Assembly (NCBI RefSeq): GCF_029962835.1 | Contig: NC_080579.1 | Location: 79,253,959 to 79,317,958 of the forward strand | Reading direction: 5' to 3' | From: Magnolia sinica | Taxonomy: Eukaryota; Streptophyta; Magnoliopsida; Magnoliales; Magnoliaceae | Length of the DNA stretch: 64,000 nucleotides | In this document: positions 22,241-34,332 of the stretch, piece by piece | Numbering within the stretch: the first letter of the stretch is position 1 | Layout of the letters: each line of letters starts with the position of its first letter | Made by a program: the position numbers and the translations under genes | Notes under the pieces: model-generated | Told to the model about the DNA's origin: nothing | The model's input: the letters and a program-made list of their open reading frames with translations, nothing else | Databases searched by the model: none

Positions 22241-23693
22241 CGCCTATCTCGAAGGCCCCGTATTGTATTGTATGGCGTCGATGGAGTTGATGGAACTGCA
22301 ATGACAGTTGGACGAGTTACGTGAGTTGGGATTCATTCGTCTGAGCAGTTCGCCTTGGGGAGCGCCGGTACTCTTCGTCAGGAAGAAGGATGGCTCGTTG
22401 AGACTCTGTGTCGATTACCGTGAGCTTAACTAGGTCACGATCAAGAACAAGTACCCGCTCCCGAAGATAGATGACTTATTTGATCAGCTGCAGGGTGCAC
22501 AGTTCTTTTTAAAGATTGACCTGCATTCTGATTATCATCAGATTCAGGTCCGAGAGGAGGACATCCCGAAGACGGCTTTCAAGACGCGTTATGGTCATTT
22601 TCAGTTTCAGGTCATGTCATTCGAACTGACCAATGCACCCGTAGTCTTCATGCAGTTGATGAACGAGGTCTTCCGTTTGTATCTCGATTAGTTTGTTGTG
22701 GTATTCATCGACGACATTCTGATCTATTCGAGGACCCTTGAGGAGCATGAGCAGCATTTGGAGATTGTGTTACAGACCCTCCATACCCACCAGCTGTATG
22801 CGAAGCTAGAGAAGTGCGAGTTCTGGCAGGAAAAGGTAAAGTTCCTCGGTCATGTGATGACAAGGGAGGGTATCACAGTGGACCCCTCGAAGGTTGAGGC
22901 AGTGCGTCAGTGGAGCCAGCCAAAGATTGCATCCAAGATTCACAGTTTTCTTAGTTTAGCGGACTATTACCAGCGTTTCATTGAGGACTTTTCCTGTATC
23001 GTAGCCCCGTTGACTAGGTTGACTCGGAAGGGCGTAAAGTTTGTTTAGAACGACGCATTCGAGCCAGCATTTATGGAGCTGAAGGACCGTCTGACGTCCG
23101 CTCCTATCCTCACTCTTCCCTTAGAGAGTGATGGATTTGTTGTATTTACTGATGCATCGTGTATTAACTTAGGTGTTGTCTTGATGCAGCACGGGAGACC
23201 AGTGGCTTATGCGTCTCGTCAGCTCAAGGTCCATGAGCTGAACTACCCCACGCATGATTTGGAGTTGGCAGCAGTCATCTTCGCACTGAAGGTGTGGATG
23301 TACTATCTCTATGGGGTCAGGTTTAAGCTCTTCTCTGACCACAAGAGCTTGAAATACTTATTCTCTCAGTCTAAGGTGAACATGAGGCAAAGGCGTTGGA
23401 TGGAGCTCCTTAAGGACTATGATTTTGATCTCCAGTACCACCCAGGCAAGGCGAATGTGGTGGCAGATGCCCTCAGCCGTCAGCCACAAGGCCCGGTGGC
23501 ACACATGATGATTCAAGAGTTGAGGATGCTCCAGGATATAACAAAGTATGACTTCGATTTTGGTCTGCAGTCTTCTATCATTCAGCTATCGAGCCTGTCT
23601 GTTCAATCCTCTCTTGTCGCAAAGGTGATCGAGGCTCAGCAAACAGACGAGTCATTACAGGATTACCGAGCAGAGGCAGCATCTGAGAGTTAG
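22241..23693 (+). pseudogene. Gypsy reverse transcriptase and RNase H remnant
   Basis: Reads through the RT fingers and palm: [54 protein letters not shown], and the active site VVVFIDDILIYSR at 22695-22730 (FIDD in place of YVDD). Then come FLGHVMTREGITVDPSK and ADYYQRFIEDFS. The RNase H part has [41 protein letters not shown] and the conserved [15 protein letters not shown] (about 23440). Two long stretches remain open (22698-23048, 23073-23693), each bounded by stops such as at 22690 and 23046. Diagnostic for Ty3-gypsy chromoviruses. Confidence 0.92.
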
Positions 23694-25033
23694 ACAGATT
23701 GGCAGATTGGTTCTGATGGTGTACTTCGCTTCAAAGGCCAATTGTGTGTCCCGGATATTCCTGAGTTGCGAAGAGATCTTATGACCGAAGCACATCGATT
23801 GCAGTTTTCTATCCACCCTGGCTCGACGAAGATGTATCATGATATGAGGAGATAATATTTTTGGGCAGGGATGAAGCACCAAATCACCAGTTTTATGGCC
23901 GAGTGTGACACATGTCAGCGTGTCAAGGGCGATCATCAGAGACCCCCTGGTCCATTGTAGCCATTAAGCGTCCCGACGTGGAAGTGGGAGCATGTATCTA
24001 CAGATTTTATTATGGGCTTCCCGAGGACTCAGCGTGGTCATGACGCCATCTGGGTCGTCGTTGATCGTCTGACGAAGTCGGCACATTTTCTTGCGATTCG
24101 TGCAACTTGGCCTTTAGATCGGCTGTGAGGTTATTCATCGAGAAGATTATGAGACTGCACGGTATTCCAATCTCGATCGTTTCTGACCGAGACCCGAGGT
24201 TCACGTCTCAGGAGCTTTCAGAGAGAGATGGGGTCTGTTTTGCAGCTCAGCACCGTGTACCAGCTGCAAACCAATGGCCAAACTAAGAGGGTCAACCAGA
24301 TCCTTGAGGATATGCTTCAGGCCTGCACAATTGACTTCGGGAGTAGTTGAGATGAGCATCTGCGATTGGCTGAGTTCGCATACAACAACAGCTATCAGGC
24401 GACCATTGACATGACTCCTTTTGAGGCATTATATGGCAGACCGAGCAGATCTTCAAGTTGTTGGACCGAGGTCAGAGAGTGATGTCTCCTAGGTCCCGAG
24501 CTTGTGCAGTAGATGTCAGAGACTATCGATATCATCAGGTAGAGGATACGCACAGCTCAGAGCCGACAGAAAAGTTTTGCTGATCGCCGACGTTGTCCCT
24601 TGGAGTTTGATGTAGGGGACCATGTGTATCTCAAAGTCTGGCCCATGAAGGGCATAGTTTGATTTGGAGCGAAGGGCAAGCTTGCCCCGAGATTCATAAG
24701 ACCTTTTAAGATCACTGGGCGCGTTGGTCCCGTGGCCTATTAGTTTGCCTTGCCATCTCAGTTGTCTGGCGTTCACAACATTTTTCATGTCTCTATGCTG
24801 AGGAAGTGTGGATCAGACATCGTTCCTGTTATTGATTGGTAGATGTTAGAGGTTCATGAGGACGCTTCTTACATTAGTAACCAGTTCGTATCCTTGATAG
24901 GAAGGACCAGGTCCTTCGGACCAAGGTCATTCCCTTAGTGAAGGTTTAGTGCGGTCATCATTCTAATGATGAGGCATCTTAGGACCGCGAGACCGAGATT
25001 CGAGAGCACTATCCCTATCTCTTTGATGATTAA
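23694..25033 (+). pseudogene. Gypsy integrase and chromodomain remnant
   Basis: Integrase zinc-binding HHCC: EAHRLQFSIHPGSTKMYHD, then FMAECDTCQRVKGDHQRP (23780-23945). Core: STDFIMGFPRTQRGHDAIW and VVDRLTKSAHFLAI (about 24000-24100), with frameshifts in the second D and the E region; then NGQTKRVNQILEDMLQAC. The C-terminal module reads FDVGDHVYLKVWPMKG and KLAPRFIRPFKITGRVG, then SGVHNIFHVSMLRKC. The last part resembles the chromodomain tail of the Tekay/Del group (DRKDQVLRTKVIPLVKV ... HYPYLFDD), which in relatives targets insertion to heterochromatin. At least ten stops, many at Trp positions. Confidence 0.88.
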
Positions 25034-25153
25034 TGATATATTGTATCCTATATGTTACCTCCGATTTTATATGAAGATGCTATATTTCTTTTTCCTTATG
25101 AGTTATGCCTAGTTGCGATGATTGTGTAAATTTTGAGGCCGAAATTTTTATTT
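25034..25153 (+). other. Gypsy 3' untranslated region
   Basis: Short A/T-rich link from the chromodomain stop to the polypurine tract. It has no gene. Confidence 0.6.
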
Positions 25154-25165
25154 TGAGGGGAGAGT
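25154..25165 (+). other. Polypurine tract of the gypsy element
   Basis: TGAGGGGAGAGT directly precedes the LTR start TGTAAGGCC at 25166. Its position marks the beginning of the 3' LTR. Confidence 0.75.
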
Positions 25166-28100
25166 TGTAAGGCCTGTATCATAGACCGTACTGTTTCATA
25201 GGCTTCCGCGGTCCTTTCAGTCGAATTTCGGCAACCCGTCCCGTATCCTACGTTTGCACGCGATCCTAAGCTGAGTCTCATATATCAGAGTCGACTCGAC
25301 TTAAAACTTATACCCCTGCGACCGCGCCGTGACTCGCGCACTAATCCGATACCCAGGCTAGAAGATATGGGCCCGCATTCATTTCGAGAAAAACACCGCG
25401 CATGTGAATTTTGAGAGAATCTTTATGACCTATCCCATAAATCAATCAATCAATCCCATCAATCAAGTACACATCACACATCAAGTTAAGTACAAGCAAC
25501 CCATACCTTACCCTTACCTCTCTCTTACATAAGCTACCTCAAAGTCAACCCTTACATCACTTCATCCATCACTCCACCCATCACCCATCACCCATCACTC
25601 CATCTCTTATCATCCCATCACTTCTCTCTCTCCTTCATTTCTCAAAAAAAAAAATCCCAAGCAACAAAAAAATTCCAACGTCCAAGCTCTCTCTCTCCCA
25701 AAGCCAAGTGTGGCCCACTTTCCCATTCTCTCATCTCCCATCTCAACCATCCATTCATCATCTACCTCTATCAAAATTGAAGGCAAGGAGCATAGGAATC
25801 TAAGGGATCAAGGATGAGTGCAATAGGTGGGTGATCCACCGTTGATTTTTATTTTAAGGGCCCACTTGTTGTGGGACCCACTTGATGTATGCATTGTATT
25901 AAGGAGGGCCCAATAGTGGCGGGGTCCCTCCCTTCCTCATTTTTCTCTCTTTCTCTCTCTCTCTCTCTCATTTTCTTGTGGTGATGATGAAGCTGTGTGG
26001 CCCACCCGAATGGACCCCACCTTGATCTTATGTGTTGTATCCGCTCCATCCAATCCACGGACGGTGAGAGAGGATTGGATGAGTACCTCACGTCAACTAA
26101 TTAGCTACTGTATCAACGTGAGTAAGAGCTGTGGGTCCCACCATCTTTATAGCTTGTGTACTGACGCCACCAAGCTGGTATATGTGGGCCCCACCATATG
26201 ATGTGTGTTACATCAAAACTGTCCATCTGTTTATCTAGCCATCCAGTTGTTTGGACGTGCTCTCGGGACCCACCATGATGTCAGCGTAATGTGCCATGTG
26301 GAGCCCTACCATGATGGATGTGTATTACATCTAGATCATCCATTCATGTGGGGACTACCATGATGGATGCGTTCCATTCAGCAAGACGTCCGTCCAGTGT
26401 CTTTGAACACTGGATGCTAACACTCTCACCCTCCCTTACACACACGTGTATAAATATACATACATGATATATATTATTATATAATATCATATAATATTTT
26501 ATATTAAATAAATACTCTGGTGGGCCATCACACCCACGTGGGACCCACCTTTGTTGATGGTCAATTGGCCAGCGCACTACATCAGCCATATAGCTGTTGT
26601 ACTGCCGTGAGTATGTGGCCAATCGTGGCCTGATCCACACCGACCCCCACCACTGCACGGTGGGACCCCACACGCATGGCTGATGTACGTGCACTAACAG
26701 CTGCGTGGGCCACACAATGCTGTATATGTTGTATCCACGTCGTTCACTTAATGGGTGGCCCAATTCTAGCAGTCAGCTGCTGCCTCACGACCATAAATTC
26801 TGTGGGTCCCGCCATTACATCTAAACCGTACATCCATATGGCAGTTAGTCTCAAGGGTTGAGACTAAAAATAAAATAGATCCAGTTATCAGGTGGACCAC
26901 ACCATAGAAAACAGTGGATTGAACGGCCACCATTGAAACCTCTTTTGGGTTTACAGAAGTTTTGAACTAATATGATATTTGTTTTTCCCCTAAATCCAGG
27001 TCTTTGTGACCTTATGAACAGACTGGAAGGGAAATAAACCCTATGGTGAGGCCCACTGGAAATTTAACCATGGAAATTATTAACACCACTGCCATTTGTG
27101 GTATGGTCCAAATAATCTTTTGATCTAATTCATTGTTTGGATAATGCTCTAAAAATGATCTCTATTGATGGATGAATGGTGTGGCCTATGTAGTGCGACC
27201 TACTTGTTGTATTTGAGAGGCCTAATATGGCGTATCGGGGTCCATGGTTGAGGCCCATTGTGATGTATTTGGAACCCATGGGTAGAGGCCCATAGTGATG
27301 TGTATTCGGCCATTTGACTCGGCCTACTTGACTCGGCCCATTCGACTCGGCCTACTCGACTCAACCATTTGACTCAGCCCATTCGACTCGGCCTTTTCGA
27401 CTCGGCCTATTTGACTCGGCCCATCGATTAAACCCTTTTGAATTGGCCCATTTGATTGATTCATTTGATTCGGCCCATTTGTATTGACCCATTTGATTCG
27501 GCCCATTTGATCAGCCCATTTGATTTACATGAGGTCCAATGAGACGTATGTGAGGCCTTCGTGTGGGCCGAATATGATGTATATGAGGCCCATTGTGATG
27601 AGAGATTCTACCACAATATATTTAATGATGTTTTGGCAGCCATGCCTTGGGAGCAATGATGGTTTGACGTTCACATTGTAAGAGCAATGATGGTTAAATG
27701 TCTGCATTGTAACTCTCCCTAGGGCCCATTGATAGTCCAATACTTGTAGTGTGTAGGCCGTCTAGGCCCCTCTTCGTTATGAACAGAATCCATCACCACA
27801 TAACATGTTTATTATAGTTCTATAATCCATGCTCATACACATCATATGTATGCTTGACATGAGGAGTGACTAATCATAGCATATGCCTTCGGGCAGATTG
27901 TTTATGGGCTCCCAGATAAGCGGAGTTACCCTTCATGAGCACGCAGTACCCACAGGATTGTTGCATGACTGGTAGTGTGACTCATGCACTTTGCATTTAT
28001 GTGATGGTGATTACTATATGCCCTAGCAACATCAAGGCCATAGCCTCCACAGATACATCATAGATGGCTGGATTGGATACCGAAAATACTGTTCTAAGCA

Positions 28101-29186
28101 TCAGGGCGTCATAGATGTCTCTGGGTGAAAATCTCTAAACCCGATGGTACCAGAGGATAACTCCAACGTCGAGACGGAGTGGACACATGAGTGCATAAGG
28201 GCCGAATACCATGAGGCCGTGTCTCCCACTGTGTCGTGGTCTGTTGGAAAGAGGTGTGGCCTTAGTTGCCTAAGGGTAGGGGGCATTGCTAGGCTGAGTT
28301 TGACTAGCTCGTAAATTGGTCCACTATCGACATGTCGGATAGATATTGGCAGACTATTGGCCAGCGGATAGTGAGGTTTCTTATGCTCACTTGGACTGCG
28401 CACCTGGGAAAGGGGCAGTGCCATTTGGAGGGTACTAAACCCTGGTGATTATCCAGAATGAGAACCATACTGATATTTGATGCTCTAGTGAGGAGCTGCA
28501 TTGTTATGTGGATGAGGATTGGCATGCTTGACTCGCATTTTGCATCGCATGGCCTTGATATAACCGATAGCATTCATGTTTTGCACCGCATAGCATTGTA
28601 CGACTGATTGCATTTACGTACTCATCAGCATGATTCCGCATTACTCTGACATTGCATTCTAAGCACGCTCATATTGTGCACACACTTACACCACCATCTA
28701 AGCTTTCTATAAGCTTATGCATGATTGATGCGTGCAGGTGATGACAGGACGCAGCCGTAGCTTCAACGTAGTAGGAGCGTGCAATCGAGCTTCAAGAGTT
28801 TCCGTTATTATCACATCTTGTATTTCCCTTCATACGCATTGTACTCACATCACTATGATAAGATTCTACCACAATATATGTATATGAGGCCCATTGTGAT
28901 GTGAGATTCTATCACAAAATTCACTATGATAAAAATTTACTATGAACAATAATCAGCCATAGTGAATTTTGTGATGGTGTTCTTGTGATTATTGTTCATG
29001 GGTTATGCTTATGGTTATTCTCATTACGAATTAAAATGATGTTGAAAATCCTCCTTGTAGGATCCCAAGATCGGAACCTAGTGTATAGGTGTCGGAAGCC
29101 GAGAATGGGGTACTACGGAGGCTGTCAGCGCTAGATTCGGCAATCGAGAATTTTGTGAACCCGATTTTCGAGTTTAAGGCATGACA
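25166..29186 (+). repeat. 3' LTR of the gypsy element (4.02 kb)
   Basis: Uninterrupted copy of the LTR: TGTAAGGCCTGTATC to AAGGCATGACA, followed by the duplication AACCT. It matches 12527-14150 plus 18187-18833 and, more distantly, the solo LTR 14151-18181; a shared downstream block is CCTTCGGGC(A/G)GATTGTTTA. It contains CT-rich tracts (25942-25975), TA-rich tracts (26460-26510), the ACTCGGCCCATTCG array (27305-27530), and family A-like repeat segments. No gene. Confidence 0.9.
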
Positions 29187-29191
29187 AACCT

Positions 29192-32100
29192 CATGTCGAT
29201 GTACTTGGTTCTTCCATGATACACTTGATTCAAAGCTAAATGGATAACACTTTGACTATCGTAATACAATTGAATCGTTTCTTACTTCAACATGAGTTCT
29301 CCAATCAAATCCTTTAACCATAATACCTCATTTGATACTTTCATCTTAGCCATATATTTCACCCCGATAGTAGACAACACTAGAGTAGACTGTATCGTAT
29401 ATCTTCAACATATCCGTATGCTTGCTAATGTGAAAACATATCCTGTAGTAGACCTCCTATTATCCAAATCTCCTGCATAATTCGAATCCACGTAACCTAC
29501 AACTCCAACTGAAGCTCCATGTCCCCCGAACATGATCCCTATGTCAACTGTGCCCTTAAGATACCTGAGAATCCACTTAACAACATTCAAATGCTCCTTT
29601 CTTAGATTTGTCATATATCTATTAGTCATGCTAACTGCTTGGGAGATATCCTGCCTCGTACAAACCATCACATACATGAGACTCCCCACTACACTTGAGT
29701 ATGGCAGTCATGACATGTCTGAGAACTCATCTTCTATGCTTGGACATGACCTAGATGACAACTTAAAGTGAGTTACTAAAGGCATGCTAGCTATCTTAGC
29801 ACCTTTCATGTGAAACCTCTCTAGCACCTTCTACATATAACCCTTTTGAGATTTCCATGACTTCACAAACTCTTTATCTTTGTGAATCTTCATACCTAGG
29901 ATCTTCTTCGCAGTACCCAAATCCTTCACGTCAAACTCCTTACTTAATGGAGACCTAAGCAAGAATATCATCTTACCATCCTTTACAGCAATTAGTATAT
30001 CATCAACATATAACATAATCAATAGAATGTAGAATCCATCCCTTAGTACCTTGTAGTATACGCAACAATCATAGCCAATCTCCACCATGTAGTAATCGAA
30101 CCATTTGTACCACTACCTCAGAGACTGTTTAAGCCCATACAGTGACTTCTTCAGCCTACACGTGATCTTCCTTACCAAGCTCCTTGAATCCTTATGGTTG
30201 CTTCATGTAAATAATATTCTCCAAATTCCTGTGGAGGAATGTTATCTTCACACCAAGTTACTCCAATTTCAATTTGGATTCCGCTACCATAGTCAGTGAC
30301 ACCGTAATTGATGTATGTTTTACAATTAGAAAGAAAACTTCATTATAATATACTCCTTCCCTTTGTGAGTACCCCCTTTGCTACAAGTCATGCCTTGAAT
30401 TTTTCACCATCTTTCTCCGTTAATGCTTCATTCCTTTAGAACACTGATTTAAACCCTATTGCCATTTGACCTTTTGAAAGTTCCACCAAGTCTCATGTCT
30501 GATTCCTGTGTAAAGATTTAATCTTCTTTGTCATGACCGACATCCACTTGTCATCATCCCTTTCAGATTTAACCTCTTGAAAGGTGGATGGATCTCTACT
30601 CCTTATGAACAATATAAATTAAAGAAACAATGTCCTCGAACCCATATCAAATAGAAGCTATAATGGTTCATGTCTCCGTGTTCCTGACTATACTCTCCTA
30701 GGTTTCTTGCTAATTGTTTCAGTCAATTTCTTGCTCTTGTTGAATTTCATCCTCAGTAACTGGCTCAACTGACTCCACCTACACTAACAATCTCTTAGCA
30801 TCACTATGTGTTTCTGACTTCCCTGCAATATCCTTGTTGGTCTTCAACATTAATACCTCATCAAAGATGCCATTTCTGTTAATGACCGCCTTCTAAAAAA
30901 TTGTATCCCAAAGCTTGTACCCCTTAACACATTTCTCATAAACGACAAAGATGCACTTTCTAGATTTAGGATCCAACTTTGTCCTTTGTCCACTCTGCAC
31001 GTGAACAAATACTGAACACTCGAAAATCTTTAATCCTAATCAGTAATTGACATCTTTGCCTGTCTAGACTTCCTTTACAACCTTGAAATTTAACGTTGTA
31101 GACGGTGACTGATTTACAATAAAGCATAACATGATAACCGCTTCTGCCCAGAAGCTTTTAGGGAGCCCCATATGCAACCACATACTTCTCGCCCTCTCTA
31201 ATAGAGTTATATTCATTCTCTCTGTCACCCCGTTCTATCGTGGGGTCCTTAGAGTTGAGAAGTGCTTCGTGATGCCTTGTTCCTTATAGAATTTTATAGA
31301 TTTTGCATCTCCATACTTCGTACCATTATCTGGCTTGAGACACTTAACTTGTCTCCTGATTTTCTTTTATACTTTTGCCTTCCATTATTTAAACTTCGAT
31401 AATACCTCAAACTTGTGCTTTAAGAGGTAAACTCAAACTTTTCTTGAGCAATCGTCTATAAATCTCATGAAGTATTGTGCTCCTCCCTTAGTTGGTATTT
31501 TTACTGGCCCCCAGACATCGAAATGTATGTAATTGAGTACCTCACTATTAATATGTGTAGCATATTTGAACCTTACCCTACACTGCTTCCCATAGATATA
31601 ATGCTCGCAGAAATCCACCTTACATGCCTTAACTCCCTTTAATAGTTTCTGTTTATGGAGTTCTATCATGCCCCTATTTCTCATATGCCCTAGCCACATA
31701 TGCCACATATTAGTGTTATTTGTGATGGATTCCATGTGGGAGGTGGTAGCAGCCTCACCTATAACCATGGTCCTAACCAACTTGTATAGATTTTCAATCT
31801 TATGTCCCTTAATTCACACCATTACACATCTAGTGACCTTGATTACACCGCAAGATGAGGTGAACGTGCACCTGTTCATATATAAAACCCCCAAGGATGT
31901 CAAATTTTTCTTTAGATTCAGGACATGCCTGACATCACCATGAGTCTGTATGACTCCATTAAACATCATTACATTGATGGTCCCTATTCTAATGGTCGTG
32001 TATGTTACGTCATTACCTATTAGAAAACTCTCACCATTATAAGACTTGTATGAATCAAACCAAGTCTTATCCGTTCACATATAATACGAACATCTTGAAT

Positions 32101-32485
32101 CGAGTAACCAAGTATCTAAAAGATGATTCATACTTAAGGAGACAGAGAGTAGATCTCCTTTTAAGCTCTCTTTTGCTACACTAGCTGATTCGCCCGTATT
32201 CCTTTTACCTTTGCTTTCTAAGTCATCCTTCCTTTTCTTGTAGCATCTCTTGAAGTTCTCCTTCACACGGCATAATAGAAACATTCGTCCTTAGCCTTTG
32301 ATTTTGATATAGAATTTTTCTTCCCGTTAGACCGAGATCGCTCTATAGATCTCTCACATCCTTGACCCCCTTTTACAACTAACCCTTTCGCCTTAAAGTC
32401 ATCATCACTTGACTTCTTCCTCATCTCGTTGAAAATGAGAGATACGGTGATTTCTTTCAGCTTCACTGTATTCTTCTCATACAGG
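29192..32485 (-). pseudogene. Copia-2 gag-pol remnant, 5' truncated
   Basis: On the minus strand, from right to left: gag end (32466-32075) with a damaged zinc knuckle near 32280 (CFYYAVKENFKRCYK); protease WLLDSRCSYYM, where DSG is DSR; GAG-pre-integrase and integrase start (31780-31433: MWHMWLGHMRNRGM, NYIHFDVWGPVKIPTKGG, FMRFIDDCSR); RT with MLYVDDILIA (near 30020) and FDVKDLGTAKKILGM; RNase H start MYVMVCTRQDISQAV and YAGDLDNRRSTTGYVFTLA (29690-29405). It ends at the gypsy duplication and continues at 12521. Stops and frameshifts throughout. The 5' end of gag is cut by the repeat at 32486. Confidence 0.88.
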
Positions 32486-32947
32486 TCAAGCTATGTGGGC
32501 CCCATCATGATGTGTGTTGAACATCAACACCGTTCATTTGATGGTTCCCCTTTAGGTTATGGGATATCCCAAAAAAAAAGCCGTATAAGGAACTCAGGTA
32601 GTCCATACCATCTAAAACTATGTGAAGACATGCCTAAAACATATAAAAGCACTTGTTGAGGCCCACCTGAGTTTTGAATATAGCTGAAACTTGATATGAC
32701 CTCTCATCCAAGTGGGACACATACAATGGATGGGCTGGATTTGTGAACCACATCTCGGTGGGCCCACTAAATGATTGTCAAGATTTTAATAGGAGGATAA
32801 CACCTCTCAACTGTCGTATGTGGTCTGGCCCACCCAAGTCATGGATTTTCTTAATTTTTAAGCACATGGGCCACTATGGAATGGTGTATCTGACTAATGG
32901 TGTTGATGTTTGACACAGATCACGATGGGGCCCACACAACTTGACCT
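32486..32947. mobile_element. Foldback repeat (family C), about 460 bp
   Basis: The ends are inverted: left AGGTCAAGCTATGTGGGCCC and right the reverse complement of AGGTCAAGTTGTGTGGGCCC. The inverted match continues through CATCATGATGTGTGTTGAAC and ATCAACACC with few mismatches, about 45 bp in all. CATAC precedes and CATAG follows, an imperfect possible duplication. It has no open frame. It sits exactly at the boundary between copia-2 gag (left) and the hAT relic (right). Confidence 0.7.
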
Positions 32948-33818
32948 CATAGGAAGTTCCCATGAGGTCGACACTCATGCGAACTGATTCAGCTCTTGAC
33001 CAATCATCATCAGAAGGCAACCAAAGATGCGCACTATTATACTACGCATAGTGAGAGAATGCATCTCTTAAAGCTATCGCTGAATCTAACATTTCAAAAG
33101 TTGAATTCCAACGTGTCATGATATCCATCTTCATCGTTCTTTGAGATGACAAATTCAATCGCTTCACGATCTCATTCCATGTATATAATCGTGAAGGTGA
33201 CCCCCGTATGTACTTCACACTCTCTCTTATGTTCTCAATCGTTGGCTCAATTATTTTAAGGTCATCTTGTATAATCAAGTTTAGGACATAGGCACAATAC
33301 CTAACATGAAATATCTTTCCACTAAAATACAAGTCACTGGTGGCCCTAAACTGGTTCCGCAAATTCGTTATCACTCAATCATTTGTAGAGGCATTGTCTA
33401 AAGTTATTAAGGAGATTTTCTTCTCAATGCCCCACTCCACAAGACATTTGTACCTGCAATCTGAAATCATTAATCCAGTGTGAGGAGTCGCAAGATAACG
33501 AAAGTTTATGATTCTCTTGTAGAGCCTCCATTCGGTATCAATGTAGTGGGCAGTTAGTGACATATACCCCTTTCGTTGATTGGATACCGTCCATAAATCT
33601 GATATCAGGCTAATTCAAAAAATCGATTCCAACTATCCTTTCAACTTGAGCCTCTCGCTTTCGTACTTCTTCATGCACACTCTCTTTATTGTTATACATG
33701 AAACTTTCTCATATCTGGGGTTAAGGCCTCTGGATAATTTGACAAAAGAATGATTCTCTACCATCTGAAATGGTCTTTCATTGGTAATAATAAATTTGAC
33801 CATCAACTCATTCACATG
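32948..33818 (-). pseudogene. hAT transposase remnant, central part
   Basis: A DNA transposase of the hAT superfamily, close to the RICESLEEPER/BED-finger group. The minus strand reads PFQMVENHSFVKLSRGLNPR, then DLWTVSNQRKGYMSLTAHY, ITLDNASTND, IFHVRYCAYVLNLIIQD and MKMDIMTRWNSTFEMLDSA: the conserved catalytic-core order of this family. Single stops at about 33632, 33568 and 33373 break the frame. The C-terminus is cut at the foldback repeat (after LPSDDDWSRAESVRM), so the hATC dimerisation domain is absent. The N-terminal BED finger is at 36389-36786, beyond an inserted LTR element. Confidence 0.88.
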
Positions 33819-33823
33819 GTCTC

Positions 33824-34332
33824 TGTTATGGGTAAAAATGGACTAACCAGATATACAGACTCGAATACTATGGATTGCTTGAGAGCCAAAAAATAACCTC
33901 GGCCTCAGAGGTCACCAAAAGACCTCAACGTCTGAGGTCGGCCTAGGTTACCAACTTTGGAGGTCGACCTCGACCTCTGTTCAGCCTCGGATAGACCACC
34001 ACGTCAGAATTCAAATACACTCACAGTATATTAAGATAAGATAGAATTATCCTCCAAGATATTCACTGAGGATATCTTCTGTAATACGCAATCACCATCC
34101 AAGATGCCTTGCCATATACGCCGCCACCCTCAAAATATTATGAATACATCTGCTGACATGAGTAAAGGTTCGTAAAATCTCTCACCCAAAACCCATCGAT
34201 ACTACCAGACCCAGATTCTTAGCCTAACTTTGGCATCAGAGGGTCCCCTGCTCTAACCAAGGTCTCCTTTATCTTTTTCCTGTACAGGTACTCAAAGGTC
34301 TAAAAAGGGTAGACCAGATTTTTGCGTCAACA
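33824..34332. repeat. Left LTR of the non-autonomous element
   Basis: 509 bp, TG...CA. Holds closely spaced CCTCGGCCTC / GACCTC / GAGGTC boxes at 33895-33990 and TTTGGCATCAGAGGGTCCCC near the end. Matches 35863-36383 with substitutions and one indel of about 15-20 bp. Confidence 0.87.

Larger units (their letters stand above)
12527..29186 (+). mobile_element. Tekay/Del-like Ty3-gypsy chromovirus, rearranged
   Basis: A 16.7-kb composite. The outer ends are TGTAAGGCC...GGCATGACA with target duplication AACCT at 12522-12526 and 29187-29191, inserted in the copia-2 RNase H region. The internal order is protease, RT, RNase H, integrase, chromodomain, i.e. Ty3-gypsy, and the C-terminus looks like the Tekay/Del group. 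LTRs are about 4.0 kb, unusually long. The 5' LTR is interrupted by a solo LTR of the same family (14151-18181). The 5' LTR end, primer site and most of gag are absent, with Sirevirus sequence (18834-21533) in their place. Many stops in pol show it is dead. Confidence 0.9.

Noticed and set aside
22698-23693. Open RT and RNase H stretches as a domesticated host gene
   Set aside because: They are bounded by in-frame stops within a clear gypsy pol and no independent start, intron or promoter was seen.
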